Positions 21,109 through 30,789 of a DNA stretch of 35,332 nucleotides are shown one piece after another. The position numbers and the translations under genes are program-made. A model generated the notes under the pieces. That model had not been told where the DNA came from, ran no database searches, and saw only the letters and a program-made list of their open reading frames with translations. The stretch lies in the NCBI GenBank assembly GCA_030680415.1, contig JAUXVE010000054.1:1-35332 (forward strand). The letters are read 5' to 3'. Source of the DNA: Rubrivivax sp. (GTDB lineage Bacteria; Pseudomonadota; Gammaproteobacteria; Burkholderiales; Burkholderiaceae_C). Every line of letters starts with the position of its first letter. Positions within the stretch are counted from its first letter, which is position 1.

Positions 21109-22263
21109 ATGACCGTCATCACCACCATCGAAGACCTGCGCCTGCTGGCCAAGCGGCGCGTGCCGCGCATGTTCTACGACTACGCCGACAGCGGCAGCTG
21201 GACCGAGAGCACCTACCGCGCCAACGAGGCCGATTTCCAGAAAATCAAGCTGCGCCAGCGCGTGGCCGTGAACATGGCCGACCGCAGCACGGCCACGACG
21301 ATGGTCGGCGTGGCCGTGAAGATGCCGGTGGCCATCGCGCCCACCGGACTGACCGGCATGCAGCACGCCGACGGCGAGATCCTGGCCGCCAGGGCGGCCG
21401 AGGCCTTCGGCATCCCGTACACGCTGTCGACGATGAGCATCTGCTCGATCGAGGACGTCGCCGCGCATACCAAGGCGCCGTTCTGGTTCCAGCTCTACGT
21501 GATGCGCGACCGCGACTTCATCGAACGCCTGATCGACCGCGCCAAAGTCGCCAACTGCAGTGCGCTGATGCTGACGCTGGACCTGCAGATCCTCGGCCAG
21601 CGCCACAAGGACCTGAAGAACGGCCTGTCGGCACCACCCAAGCTGACGCTTGCGAACATCGTCAACATGGCCACCAAGCCGCGCTGGGGCCTGGGCATGC
21701 TGGGCACGCGCCGGCGCCAGTTCGGCAACATCGTCGGCCATGTCAAGGGCGTGGCCGACATGGGCAGCCTGTCGGAGTGGACGAGCAAGCAGTTCGACCC
21801 CCAGCTCAACTGGGGCGACGTCGAGTGGATCAAGAAGCGCTGGGGCGGCAAGCTGATCCTGAAGGGCATCCAGGACGTCGAAGACGCGCGCCTGGCGGTG
21901 GCCTCGGGCGCCGACGCGCTGATCGTCAGCAACCACGGCGGTCGCCAACTCGACGGTGCGCAGAGCAGCATCGAGGCGCTGCCGGCCATCGTCGCCGAGG
22001 TCGGCAGCCGCATCGAGGTGCACATGGACGGCGGCATCCGCAGCGGCCAGGACGTGCTCAAGGCCTGCGCGCTGGGCGCCCGCGGCACCTACATCGGCCG
22101 TGCCTTCCTGTACGGCCTGGGCGCGCTGGGGCAGGCCGGCGTGAGCCAGGCGCTCGAAATCATCCACAAGGAACTCGACCTCACGATGGCCTTCTGCGGC
22201 CACACGAAGATCGGCACCGTCGACCGCAGCATCCTGCTGCCGGGAACGGCGCCCGGAGGTTGA
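21109..22263 (+). CDS. lldD: FMN-dependent alpha-hydroxyacid (L-lactate) dehydrogenase
   Basis: Oxidises an L-2-hydroxyacid, most often L-lactate to pyruvate, passing electrons through FMN to the membrane quinone pool. The 384 residues match LldD-type enzymes. Signatures: [13 protein letters not shown] near 21-33, PIAIAPTG-type FMN site (here [13 protein letters not shown]), the active-site [10 protein letters not shown] at 274-283 with catalytic His276, and [14 protein letters not shown] for the phosphate. GGAG eight bases upstream supports the ATG at 21109. It precedes the garD-like gene by 79 bp on the same strand, so the true substrate could be a different hydroxyacid linked to aldarate catabolism. 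Confidence 0.9.
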   Translation: MTVITTIEDLRLLAKRRVPRMFYDYADSGSWTESTYRANEADFQKIKLRQRVAVNMADRSTATTMVGVAVKMPVAIAPTGLTGMQHADGEILAARAAEAFGIPYTLSTMSICSIEDVAAHTKAPFWFQLYVMRDRDFIERLIDRAKVANCSALMLTLDLQILGQRHKDLKNGLSAPPKLTLANIVNMATKPRWGLGMLGTRRRQFGNIVGHVKGVADMGSLSEWTSKQFDPQLNWGDVEWIKKRWGGKLILKGIQDVEDARLAVASGADALIVSNHGGRQLDGAQSSIEALPAIVAEVGSRIEVHMDGGIRSGQDVLKACALGARGTYIGRAFLYGLGALGQAGVSQALEIIHKELDLTMAFCGHTKIGTVDRSILLPGTAPGG

Positions 22264-22342
22264 GCCCGACGGCGCCTGGGGGGACGGCCGCTGGCCTTCG
22301 CCGGCGCCGCCCACCCGCAAGCTCGCCGGCCAGGAGATCACG

Positions 22343-23962
22343 ATGACCGAGTCCATGGCTTCCACCACGCCCGCAACCGCGGCCCCGGCCCGGCCGCCGC
22401 TGACGATCCGCATGCACGAGCGAGACAACGTCGCGATCGTCGCCAACGACGGCGGCCTGGCCGCCGGCACCGCGCTGGCCTGCGGCCTGGTGCTGCGCGA
22501 GCGCGTGCCGCAAGGCCACAAGGTGGCGCTGGCAGACATCGCTGCCGGCGCGCCCGTGCTGCGCTACGGCGTCGCCATCGGCCATGCGCTCGCGGACATT
22601 CCCGCCGGCAGCTGGGTCCACGAGCGCCTGTTGAAGATGCCCGATGCCGTTGGCCTGGACGAGCTGCCGATCGCCACGGTCCGGCCCGCGCCGCTGCCGC
22701 CGTTGCAGGGCTACACCTTCGAGGGCTACCGCAATGCCGACGGCTCGGTGGGCACGCGCAACATCCTGGCCATCACCCAGACCGTGCAATGCGTGGCCGG
22801 CGTCACCGCGTGCGCCGTGCAGCGCATCAAGGCCGAGCTGCTGCCGCGATTCCCGAACGTCGACGACGTGGTGGCGCTGGAACACGGCTACGGCTGCGGT
22901 GTCGCCATCGACGCGCCGGACGCCGTGGTGCCGATCCGCACGTTGCGCAACATCAGCCTGAACCCGAACTTCGGCGGCGAGCTGATGGTCGTCAGCCTGG
23001 GCTGCGAGAAGCTGCAGCCCGAGCGGCTGCTGCCGCCGGGCAGCTTCGGCATCGTCGATCAGCGCCAGGTCGTCGACAGCGGCGGCGGTGCGGACGCAGC
23101 GCTGGACGTCGTCTGCCTGCAGGACGACGCGCATGTCGGTTTCATGGCCATGGTCGAAGCCATCGTGCGCCAGGCCGAGCCGCACCTGGAGCGGCTGAAT
23201 GCGCGCCGGCGCGTCACGGTGCCGGCGAGCGAACTCGTCGTCGGCGTGCAATGCGGTGGCAGCGACGCGTTCTCCGGCATCACCGCCAACCCGGCCGTCG
23301 GCTTCTGCAGCGACCTGCTGGTGCGCGCCGGGGCCAGCGTCATGTTCTCCGAAGTGACCGAGGTCCGCGACGCCATCGACCAGTTGACCTCGCGCGCCAC
23401 GACGCCGGAGGTGGCCGCGGCCCTGATCCGCGAAATGGCCTGGTACGACACCTACCTACAGCGCGGCCGGGTCGACCGCAGCGCCAACACGACGCCGGGC
23501 AACAAGCAGGGCGGCTTGTCGAACATCGTCGAGAAGGCGATGGGCTCGATCGTCAAGTCCGGCTCGGCACCGATCTCGGGCGTGCTGGCGCCGGGAGAGA
23601 AGCTCGAGCACAGGGGCCTGACCTTTGCCGCGACGCCGGCCAGCGACTTCATCTGCGGCACCCTGCAACTGGCCGCCGGCATGAACCTGCACGTCTTCAC
23701 CACCGGGCGCGGCACACCTTACGGTCTGGCCGCCGTGCCGGTGATCAAGGTGGCCACGCGCAGTGAGCTGGCGCGGCGCTGGCATGACCTGATGGACGTC
23801 AATGCCGGCACCATTGCCGACGGCACGGCAGGCATCGAGGACGTGGGCTGGGAACTCTTCCGGCTGATGCTCGACGTGGCCAGCGGTCGCAGGAGGACCT
23901 GGGCCGAGCACTGGAAGCTGCACAACGCGCTGGTGCTGTTCAACCCGGCACCGGTGACCTGA
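22343..23962 (+). CDS. garD: Galactarate dehydratase-like (GarD/UxaA family)
   Basis: Probable iron-dependent dehydratase of an aldaric or aldonic acid; E. coli GarD converts galactarate to 5-keto-4-deoxyglucarate. The 539 residues (E. coli 523) include the N-terminal SAF-like domain (about 20-110, [21 protein letters not shown]) and the catalytic domain with [48 protein letters not shown], and [20 protein letters not shown]. The later [19 protein letters not shown] is typical. AGGAG six bases upstream marks the start. Altronate dehydratase (UxaA) is the nearest alternative, but the full-length two-domain layout with the SAF part favours the GarD type. Confidence 0.87.
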   Translation: MTESMASTTPATAAPARPPLTIRMHERDNVAIVANDGGLAAGTALACGLVLRERVPQGHKVALADIAAGAPVLRYGVAIGHALADIPAGSWVHERLLKMPDAVGLDELPIATVRPAPLPPLQGYTFEGYRNADGSVGTRNILAITQTVQCVAGVTACAVQRIKAELLPRFPNVDDVVALEHGYGCGVAIDAPDAVVPIRTLRNISLNPNFGGELMVVSLGCEKLQPERLLPPGSFGIVDQRQVVDSGGGADAALDVVCLQDDAHVGFMAMVEAIVRQAEPHLERLNARRRVTVPASELVVGVQCGGSDAFSGITANPAVGFCSDLLVRAGASVMFSEVTEVRDAIDQLTSRATTPEVAAALIREMAWYDTYLQRGRVDRSANTTPGNKQGGLSNIVEKAMGSIVKSGSAPISGVLAPGEKLEHRGLTFAATPASDFICGTLQLAAGMNLHVFTTGRGTPYGLAAVPVIKVATRSELARRWHDLMDVNAGTIADGTAGIEDVGWELFRLMLDVASGRRRTWAEHWKLHNALVLFNPAPVT

Positions 23963-24014
23963 CCGAGCCCGCCGCCGCGCGCAACGTGCGGCCGCCGATG
24001 CCGCCGCGTCAGCG

Positions 24015-24773
24015 TCACCTGCGCTCGACCACCGCCCGCGCCACGCCGCGCAGGATGTGCACCTCTTCCCGCGTCAGCTGCGCGCGGTTCAGGAGCTGGT
24101 GCAGCCGCGGCATCAGCTTCTTCGGCGCCGCGGGGTCGAGGAAGTCGATCGCCACCAGCGTCTGCTGCCAGTGCTGCAACAGGCCGTCGATGGCGGCGGC
24201 GTCGGCCAGCTTCGGGTCCGGCGTGCGCGCCTGCACGGCAAAACCGCCGAGCGCCTGGCGCCAGTCGTAGGCGATGAGCTGCACGGCCTGCCCCAGGTTC
24301 AGTGAACCGTAGGCCGGATCGGTGGGGATCGACAGGCAGGCGTGGCAGCGGTAGACGTCGTCGTTGGCCAGCCCCGTGCGTTCCGGGCCGAAGACCAGGG
24401 CCACGCGGTGCGGGCCTGCGGCCAGCGCCGCGAAGTGCTCGCGCGGCGCGTGCGTGGGCGGCCCGAAATCGCGCGGCGTCATCGCGGTGGCGCAGGCCCA
24501 GGTGGTGCCCTGCAGTGCTTCGGCCAGCGTCGTCACCACGCGTGCACCGGCCAGCACGTCGGCTGCGCTGCTGGCGCGGGCCAGGGTCTCCGGCTGCGTC
24601 AGCACATCGGCAAGACGTGGTGCCACCAGCACCAGGTCGGTGAATCCCATCACCTTCATCGCCCGCGCTGCCGCGCCCACGTTGCCGGCGTGGCTGGGCT
24701 GCACGAGCACGAAGCGTGTCGTGTCGGGCGGCGCTGCGGGGCCGTGGGCCGGTGTCGTGTCGGGCATCGCCAT
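24015..24773 (-). CDS. trmJ: tRNA (cytidine/uridine-32-2'-O)-methyltransferase TrmJ
   Basis: SPOUT-class SAM-dependent methyltransferase that 2'-O-methylates position 32 of some tRNAs. Knot motifs: [20 protein letters not shown] near 22-41 (motif 1), [15 protein letters not shown] motif 2 (here [18 protein letters not shown]) and [20 protein letters not shown] (motif 3). A helical C-terminal extension of ~80 residues fits TrmJ rather than TrmL. I chose the ATG at 24773 (252 aa); a TTG nine bases upstream and an ATG six bases downstream are alternatives. It is convergent with garD and divergent from suhB. Confidence 0.92.
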   Translation of the reverse strand: MAMPDTTPAHGPAAPPDTTRFVLVQPSHAGNVGAAARAMKVMGFTDLVLVAPRLADVLTQPETLARASSAADVLAGARVVTTLAEALQGTTWACATAMTPRDFGPPTHAPREHFAALAAGPHRVALVFGPERTGLANDDVYRCHACLSIPTDPAYGSLNLGQAVQLIAYDWRQALGGFAVQARTPDPKLADAAAIDGLLQHWQQTLVAIDFLDPAAPKKLMPRLHQLLNRAQLTREEVHILRGVARAVVERR

Positions 24774-24855
24774 AGAATTCAAGGTTTTCCGCAGGCATTG
24801 TCGCTGCGCCGCTCTTCATCCCCGTACAAGACCATCCCCTTCCGCAGGCCGCCCC

Positions 24856-25836
24856 ATGTCGCAAGCGCTCCACCCCATGCTCAACATCGCCATCAAGGCG
24901 GCACGCGCGGCGGGTTCCATCATCAACCGCGCCGCGCTCGACCTCGAGGTGCTCAAGATCGGCAGCAAGGGCCCCAACGACTACGTCACCGAGGTCGACC
25001 GCGCGGCCGAGCACGCCATCATCCAGATCCTGCTCGAGGCCTATCCCGGCCACGCCATCCTGGCCGAAGAGTCGGGCCGCGAACACGGTGCGAAACACAG
25101 CGAATACACCTGGATCATCGACCCGCTGGACGGCACCACCAACTTCCTGCACGGCTTCCCGGTGTATGCGGTGTCCATCGGCCTGGCCTACCGCGGCCAG
25201 GTGCAGCAGGGCGTGGTCTACGACCCGACGCGCAACGACCTCTTCTTCGCCAGCAAGGGCCGCGGCGCCTTCCTCAACGACCGCCGCCTGCGCGTGTCCA
25301 AGCGCACGCGCATCGCCGACGCCCTCATCGGCACCGGTTTCCCGTTCCGCAAGGGCGACAACTTCAAGCGCTACGTGAAGATGTTCGAGGAGGTCATGCA
25401 AAGCTGCGCCGGCCTGCGCCGCCCGGGCGCCGCGGCGCTGGACCTGTGCTACGTCGCCGCCGGCTACTACGATGGTTTCTTCGAGACCGGCCTCAACCCC
25501 TGGGACGTGGCCGCCGGCTCGCTGATCATCACCGAAGCCGGCGGGCTGATCGGCAACTTCACCGGCGAGGCCGACTTCCTCAACCAGCGCGAAGTGGTGG
25601 CCGGCAACCCCAAGGTGTACGGGCAGCTGGTGCAGATCCTGGCGCCGTACACGCGGGTCATCAAGGAAGAGCCCGCACAAGCGGGCGCAGCCACCGCGCC
25701 GCAGGCCGAGGTCGATGCCACGCAGGCCCTGGTCGACGCCGTCGCGCAGAGCGATGCCGTGGCGGCCGCACCGAAGAAGCTGCCAACGCGCATCCGCAAG
25801 GCCGCAACGCCCAAGTCCGACGATGCGCTGATGTAA
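24856..25836 (+). CDS. suhB: Inositol-1-monophosphatase / SuhB
   Basis: Mg-dependent phosphatase of inositol-1-phosphate; in E. coli SuhB also joins the Nus antitermination complex that helps rRNA synthesis. Metal ligands are in place: Glu71 in ILAEESG, Asp89 and Asp92 in [11 protein letters not shown], and Asp217 in [11 protein letters not shown]. At 326 residues it is ~55 longer than E. coli SuhB (267); the extra part (about 271-326) is an Ala/Pro/Lys-rich tail ending PKSDDALM, probably disordered. The ATG at 24856 starts the family-typical [19 protein letters not shown] segment; an upstream open frame is antisense to trmJ. Confidence 0.95.
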   Translation: MSQALHPMLNIAIKAARAAGSIINRAALDLEVLKIGSKGPNDYVTEVDRAAEHAIIQILLEAYPGHAILAEESGREHGAKHSEYTWIIDPLDGTTNFLHGFPVYAVSIGLAYRGQVQQGVVYDPTRNDLFFASKGRGAFLNDRRLRVSKRTRIADALIGTGFPFRKGDNFKRYVKMFEEVMQSCAGLRRPGAAALDLCYVAAGYYDGFFETGLNPWDVAAGSLIITEAGGLIGNFTGEADFLNQREVVAGNPKVYGQLVQILAPYTRVIKEEPAQAGAATAPQAEVDATQALVDAVAQSDAVAAAPKKLPTRIRKAATPKSDDALM

Positions 25837-25912
25837 GCACGCCCGCCGACGAACCGCCGGCGCTCGCCGGACGCGGCGCCTGCGCTGCGCTCCCTCTCGG
25901 CCGCCAGGGTGG

Positions 25913-27342
<1,430 letters not shown>

Positions 27343-27343
<1 letters not shown>

Positions 27344-27840
27344 CACACGTCGACCACGGTTTGTGCCAGCCAGCCGCCGCCGTCGTCGCAGCGGGCCACG
27401 CGCAGCGCCGTGAAGGTCGCGCCCTTGACTTCGACGGCCGGCCGGTGCCGCGGCACGGAGATCGCCTCGCCCCAGGCACTGGCCTGCAGGTGCGCGCCGT
27501 CGATGGCGACGATGTAGCGGCTGAACAGCATGCGGCGCACGGCCATCTCGTAGATCAGCGCGTTGAGCCAGGCGACGAACAGAAGCTCGTCGTCGGCCGC
27601 CTCGCAAGCCAGGTCGACGCGCGTGGCTTGCGCGATGCCGTCGAGCGGCGCAACGACGGCAGTCAGCGCCAGCGCGGCCTGCTCGAACGCTGCCGACTTG
27701 CTGGCACCGAAGCCGCGCACGCCGATGTCGGCCGCGTGCTCGAAGTGCTCCCAGCGTGCCGCCGGCGGCATCGGCATGTCGCCGCGGTGGGGCGGCGGCG
27801 GCTGCTGCTGCGGCACGATGCTGGCCCGGTGCTCGTCCAT
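27343..27840 (-). CDS. Archease, RtcB activator
   Basis: Small Ca-binding protein that helps RtcB through guanylylation and multiple turnover. The 165 residues carry the archease opening [16 protein letters not shown] near 30-45, where the Asp is the conserved metal/activation residue, and [15 protein letters not shown] near 85-99, matching the long helix of the family. The end, [11 protein letters not shown]...VDV, is the usual beta-strand closure. The first ~25 residues are Gln/Pro-rich and may be dispensable; an internal Met at about 22 is an alternative start. It is the middle gene of a three-gene operon, overlapping rtcB and three bases after the small upstream gene. Confidence 0.93.
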
Positions 27841-27843
27841 GGG

Positions 27844-28095
27844 CTACTGCGCCGGGCCGCGCGGGCGCATTTCGCCCTCGCGCACCCAGACTCCCGGACG
27901 CTCGCAGCGCAATAACTCGTCGCCGCTGAGCACGCAGGCACCGGGCGGGTAGGCGACGCCGTTGAAGACACAGCGCCCACCGGCCACCTCGGGCTCGACG
28001 TCCATCTCGTCATCGTCGCCGACGATCGGCGAGGTCTCCAGTTCAGGATCGGGCGCGCCGACTTGCAGGCGCTGACTTGCAGAGGGTGCAGCCAT
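27844..28095 (-). CDS. Small Cys-containing protein, DUF1496-like
   Basis: An 83-residue protein opening the archease-rtcB operon. The N-terminal half is acidic and low-complexity (GDDDEMDVEPEV). The C-terminal half has the pattern CVFNGVAYPPGACVLSGDEL followed by LRCERPGVWVREG, that is C-x-F-N-G-x-x-Y-P-x-G-x-x-V then L-R-C-x3-G-x-W. This resembles the DUF1496 group of small proteins, from memory and not checked. No function is known to me. AGGAG six bases before the ATG is a strong ribosome binding site, supporting real translation. Three bases separate its stop from the archease ATG, so it is cotranscribed and might act in RNA repair, by context only. Confidence 0.75.
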   Translation of the reverse strand: MAAPSASQRLQVGAPDPELETSPIVGDDDEMDVEPEVAGGRCVFNGVAYPPGACVLSGDELLRCERPGVWVREGEMRPRGPAQ

Positions 28096-28149
28096 CGATT
28101 GCTCCTGTCACATGTCTGGCCACAGTCTGCTCATGATCGACGCGCCGGC

Positions 28150-28165
28150 GTTGAGTCCCCTCAAC
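28150..28165. promoter_or_regulatory. Inverted repeat upstream of the archease-rtcB operon
   Basis: GTTGAG-TCCC-CTCAAC is a perfect 6-bp inverted repeat, 55 bases before the start of the small protein gene and in the gap shared with divergent pncA. It could be an operator. No sigma-54 promoter (GG-N10-GC) of the kind that drives rtcBA in E. coli was visible nearby. Confidence 0.35.
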
Positions 28166-28243
28166 ACAGCGCGGTACAGCCCGGGTCATGGTTGGGCATC
28201 GAAACCTTGGGACATGGTGCAAGCCGCGGCTCCATTCGGATCC

Positions 28244-28891
28244 ATGCTCGAACCCGAAGTCACGACGGTCGTGCTGCCGCCATCGGCGCTGTCGCCGGAC
28301 AGGTCGCTGCAGCCCCGCGCCGGTGATGCCTTGCTGCTGGTCGACATGCAGCGCGACTTCCTGCCCGGCGGGGCACTGGCCGTGCGCGACGGCGACCGTG
28401 TCGTGCCACCGGCGCTATGCCTGCTGAACCTGTTTGCCGAACGCAGCCTGCCGGTGTTCGCCAGCCGTGACTGGCACCCGGCCGGGCACAGTTCGTTCCG
28501 TGAGCAGGGCGGGCCGTGGCCGGCGCACTGCGTGGCCGGAACCGCCGGCGCCGCGTTTGCCGACGGAATGCACCTGCCGGCCGCGGCAGGCATCGTCTCC
28601 AAGGCCACCCGCGTCGAGTCCGACGCCTATTCCGCCTTCGACGGTACGGACCTCGGCAAGCGGCTGGGCGCCGCCGGCGTGAAGCGTCTCTTCGTTGCCG
28701 GCCTGGCGACGGACTACTGCGTCCTGCACAGCGTCGTCGACGCCGTGGCGCTGGGCCTGTCGGTGGTCGTGCTGCGCGACGCGATCGCTGCCGTCGACGT
28801 GCGCGAGGGCGATGGTGCCCGGGCTCTGCAGCGCATGCAGGAACTCGGCGTCACCTTCGCAGAAAGCGCAGCGGTCTGCAGCGGAGCCTGA
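28244..28891 (+). CDS. pncA: Nicotinamidase
   Basis: Cysteine amidase turning nicotinamide into nicotinate for NAD salvage. It belongs to the isochorismatase fold. The triad is visible: Asp in LLLVDMQRDFLPGGAL, Lys in SKATRVESDAYSAF and Cys in ATDYCVLHSVVDA; the metal site is SRDWHPAGHSSF. The length from the ATG at 28244 is 215 residues, near E. coli PncA (213). Starts further upstream (28214 or 28112) are open and would add sequence without family similarity; none has a good Shine-Dalgarno, so the start is uncertain. It converges on pncB, the next enzyme of the pathway, 33 bp away. Confidence 0.92.
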   Translation: MLEPEVTTVVLPPSALSPDRSLQPRAGDALLLVDMQRDFLPGGALAVRDGDRVVPPALCLLNLFAERSLPVFASRDWHPAGHSSFREQGGPWPAHCVAGTAGAAFADGMHLPAAAGIVSKATRVESDAYSAFDGTDLGKRLGAAGVKRLFVAGLATDYCVLHSVVDAVALGLSVVVLRDAIAAVDVREGDGARALQRMQELGVTFAESAAVCSGA

Positions 28892-28924
28892 TACGGGACG
28901 CTGTTGCAGCGGCGTCGTGCCGGC

Positions 28925-30253
28925 TCAGCGGGAAGCGGCGTCGACAGCCCGCGCCAGTGCGCGCAGCGCGTCGGAGATCTCGACCCGGTAAGGCTCGGAC
29001 GCCGGGCCCAGCGTGCGCAGGCCATCGGGCAGGCCGCGCAGCTCGGCGGCGCAGTGTGTTCGGGCCATCTCCAGCGTGGGCGTTGCTGCTGCACGCCGGC
29101 CGCCGATCATGCAGGGCTGCAGCAGCGCCTCACCCACGCAGCTCTCGGTGGCCAGTTGGACACGGTCGAACAGCAGCCGGCCGCCGGCGTCGCGACGGCG
29201 ACAGACCTGCTTGATGCCGGGCCAGGTGGCCTTGCCCTCGGAACGCTTGCGGCGCGCGATGCCGGCATAACTCTGCAGCTTGTAGACCAGGTCCAGCGAC
29301 GGCGCATCGCTGGAGGTGGCCAGCGCGGTGCCGACACCGAAGCCGTCGATCGGCGCGCCTGCAGCCACCAGCTCGTCGACGCGCGACTCGTCGAGATTGC
29401 CGCTGGCCAAGATGGTGGTCGACGCCAGTTGGCCCTCGTCCAGCAGCGCGCGCACCGCCGTGGCATGCGCCGCCAGGTCGCCGCTGTCGATGCGCACGCC
29501 GCCGATGGCGATGCCTTCGCGCGCGAGTTGCGGCGCCAGCTCGACGATGCGGGCCACGGCTGCCTCGGTGTCGTAGGTGTCGACCAACAGCGTCGGGCGT
29601 TGCGGCAGCGCGTGCGCGAAGGCCATGAAGGCGCCGGCTTCGCTGTCGTGCGCCTGCACGAAGGAGTGGGCCATGGTGCCGAAGACCGGGATGCCGAAAC
29701 GCAGGCCGGCCTCGACCGTGGCCGTGCCGTCGAAGCCCGCCAGGTAGGCGGCGCGGGCGGCGAACAGCGCGGCCTCGGCGCCGTGGGCGCGCCGCATGCC
29801 GAAATCGACGAGGCGGCGGCCGCGTGCGGCGAGCACGACGCGGGCCGCCTTCGACGCGATCAGGGTCTGGAAGTGGACGATGTTGAGCAGGCGGCTTTCG
29901 ACGAACTGCGCCTGCGGCAGCGGCGCCGTGACGCGCAGGATGGGCTCGTCGCCGAAAAACATGCTGCCTTCGGGCATCGCATGGACGTCGCCCGTGAAGC
30001 GAAACGACGCCAGGTAGTCGAGCAGCCGCCGCGAGCCACTGCCGCGGCGCTCCAGCCAGTCGAGCTCCGCCGGGCTGAACGACAGCGTCTCGAGGAAGTC
30101 GAGCGCCTGCTCGAGCCCGGCGGCGACGAGAAAGTTGCGGCCGGGCGGCAGCTTGCGAACGAAGAGCTCGAAGGTCGCGCTGTCGTCCATGCCCTCTTCC
30201 AGGTAGGCCTGGAGCATGGTCAGCTGGTACAGATCGGTCAGCAACGCGCTCAC
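28925..30253 (-). CDS. pncB: Nicotinate phosphoribosyltransferase
   Basis: Uses nicotinate, PRPP and ATP to make nicotinate mononucleotide in NAD salvage, the step after PncA. The family opening ALLTDLYQLTMLQAYLEEG lies at residues 3-21. FGTMAHSFVQAHDSE contains the His that is phosphorylated in this family, GGVRIDSGDLAAHATAVR binds phosphoribosyl substrate, and ILASGNLDESRVDEL and DGFGVGTALATS follow. The GTG at 30253 (442 aa) fits homology and has GAAGG seven bases upstream. The same frame stays open to 30559 but gives no similarity. The start overlaps the stop of a possible 31-codon leader ORF. Confidence 0.93.
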   Translation of the reverse strand: MSALLTDLYQLTMLQAYLEEGMDDSATFELFVRKLPPGRNFLVAAGLEQALDFLETLSFSPAELDWLERRGSGSRRLLDYLASFRFTGDVHAMPEGSMFFGDEPILRVTAPLPQAQFVESRLLNIVHFQTLIASKAARVVLAARGRRLVDFGMRRAHGAEAALFAARAAYLAGFDGTATVEAGLRFGIPVFGTMAHSFVQAHDSEAGAFMAFAHALPQRPTLLVDTYDTEAAVARIVELAPQLAREGIAIGGVRIDSGDLAAHATAVRALLDEGQLASTTILASGNLDESRVDELVAAGAPIDGFGVGTALATSSDAPSLDLVYKLQSYAGIARRKRSEGKATWPGIKQVCRRRDAGGRLLFDRVQLATESCVGEALLQPCMIGGRRAAATPTLEMARTHCAAELRGLPDGLRTLGPASEPYRVEISDALRALARAVDAASR

Positions 30254-30345
30254 TGGGGTGCCTTCGTGCTGCCGCCGGGAATTGCCCTCAAGACGGCCCC
30301 GCATCGGCGCCGATGTGCGCTGCGATTGAGCATGCTCAATTTCAT
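30250..30345 (-). CDS. Possible 31-residue leader peptide of pncB
   Basis: An ATG at 30345, eight bases after AAGG, opens a 31-codon frame beginning MKLSMLNRSAHRRRCGAVLR. Its TGA overlaps the pncB GTG as GTGA, the same stop-start arrangement used at hipB/hipA, hemD/hemX and ydcS/ydcT in this window. It could couple translation of pncB to its own. It has no homologue I recognise, and a frame this short can arise by chance, so it is only a candidate. Confidence 0.25.
   Translation of the reverse strand: MKLSMLNRSAHRRRCGAVLRAIPGGSTKAPQ
30302..30340. promoter_or_regulatory. Two palindromes in the pncB leader
   Basis: ATTGAGCATGCTCAAT (30325-30340) is a perfect 16-bp palindrome and CATCGGCGCCGATG (30302-30315) a perfect 14-bp one, nine bases apart. 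Both lie inside the presumed pncB leader, 50-90 bases before the GTG. They may be operators or RNA stems. The NAD-pathway regulators I know do not obviously match these sequences, so no factor is named. Confidence 0.4.
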
Positions 30346-30369
30346 GCGCGCGGCCTTGTGTACATTGAA

Positions 30370-30398
30370 ATTGTCGATGGGTTCTTGGTCTAGGCCAA
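30370..30398 (-). promoter_or_regulatory. Candidate pncB promoter with GntR/HutC-type operator
   Basis: On the minus strand TTGGCC (30398-30393), 17 bp and GACAAT (30375-30370) form a moderate sigma-70 promoter. Its -35 sits inside TTGGCCTAGACCAA (30398-30385), a near-perfect palindrome that matches the GT-x-TA-x-AC style of HutC-subfamily GntR operators in one half and deviates by one base in the other. It could repress pncB, or a divergent plus-strand transcript. The factor is unknown. Confidence 0.35.
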
Positions 30399-30419
30399 TA
30401 GTCCAAAGACGAAGATGAG

Positions 30420-30643
30420 GAATTCCCTTCAGTGGGAAGGTTCATGGTGTCCTCGACACCATGGCGGATGAAGACATCCTCAGACTGGCCGGGCTGCAAA
30501 ACGCCTGGTTGGGGGTCTTCACTAGGCCCGTCATTTCGCAAGGAATGGCGGGCCTTCACGTTCTGGGCACTGCATGGCCGCGGCCGGCGATCGTGGCATC
30601 GCCGGTCCGGGGCTGGCCGGGCGTAGCCCCGGCTCTCGCTTTT
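30420..30643 (+). ncRNA. Candidate structured RNA or leader upstream of ydcS
   Basis: Seven consecutive stem-loops fit this 224-nt stretch. In order: a bulged stem 30420-30443; CATGGTGTC-CTC-GACACCATG with perfect 9-bp arms (30443-30463); GGATG-AAGA-CATCC (30466-30479); a CCGGGC/GCCTGG stem extended by AGAC/GTCT (30482-30518); a 12-bp stem AGGCCCGTCATT/AATGGCGGGCCT with one G-U pair (30524-30555); CCGGCGAT/ATCGCCGG (30584-30605); and CCGGGGCT/AGCCCCGG (30607-30632) followed by TTTT at 30640-30643, which resembles an intrinsic terminator on the plus strand. It matches no RNA family I know. A 79-codon open frame crosses it but looks non-coding. It could be a small RNA or a leader/attenuator of the ydc operon; transcription is not shown. 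Confidence 0.35.
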
Positions 30644-30702
30644 ACTTCCTGGTTAACCCGAGCTATCGAATTCGGAGATCGCTCGTTGGCGATGGATTGA
30701 AC

Positions 30703-30731
30703 TTCACACCCCCGGCGCGGCGGTTTATTGT
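30703..30731 (+). promoter_or_regulatory. Candidate ydcS promoter
   Basis: TTCACA (30703-30708), a 17-bp spacer and TATTGT (30726-30731) match sigma-70 hexamers at 5/6 and 4/6 positions. Transcription would begin near 30738, giving a leader of about 50 nt before the ydcS ATG. Because it lies after the stem-loop block and its terminator-like end, this promoter would let the operon be transcribed independently of that block. Confidence 0.45.
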
Positions 30732-30789
30732 CTTTCGTGTGCCGCACGGAGCCCCGTGCGGGCCATCGACAAGAACCCGGAGGTCAGAC

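Noticed and set aside
24783..24855. Direct repeat TTCCGCAGGC in the trmJ-suhB gap
   Set aside because: Two 10-base copies in GC-rich DNA are weak evidence of function and have no promoter-related geometry.
30420..30643. Guanidine-II (mini-ykkC) or another known riboswitch
   Set aside because: The GGATG-AAGA-CATCC hairpin lacks the ACGR loops, and no other known aptamer core was recognised.
30461..30700. 79-codon plus-strand frame in the pncB-ydcS gap
   Set aside because: No Shine-Dalgarno or homology, and it runs through the strongest stem-loops; a structured RNA explains the region better.
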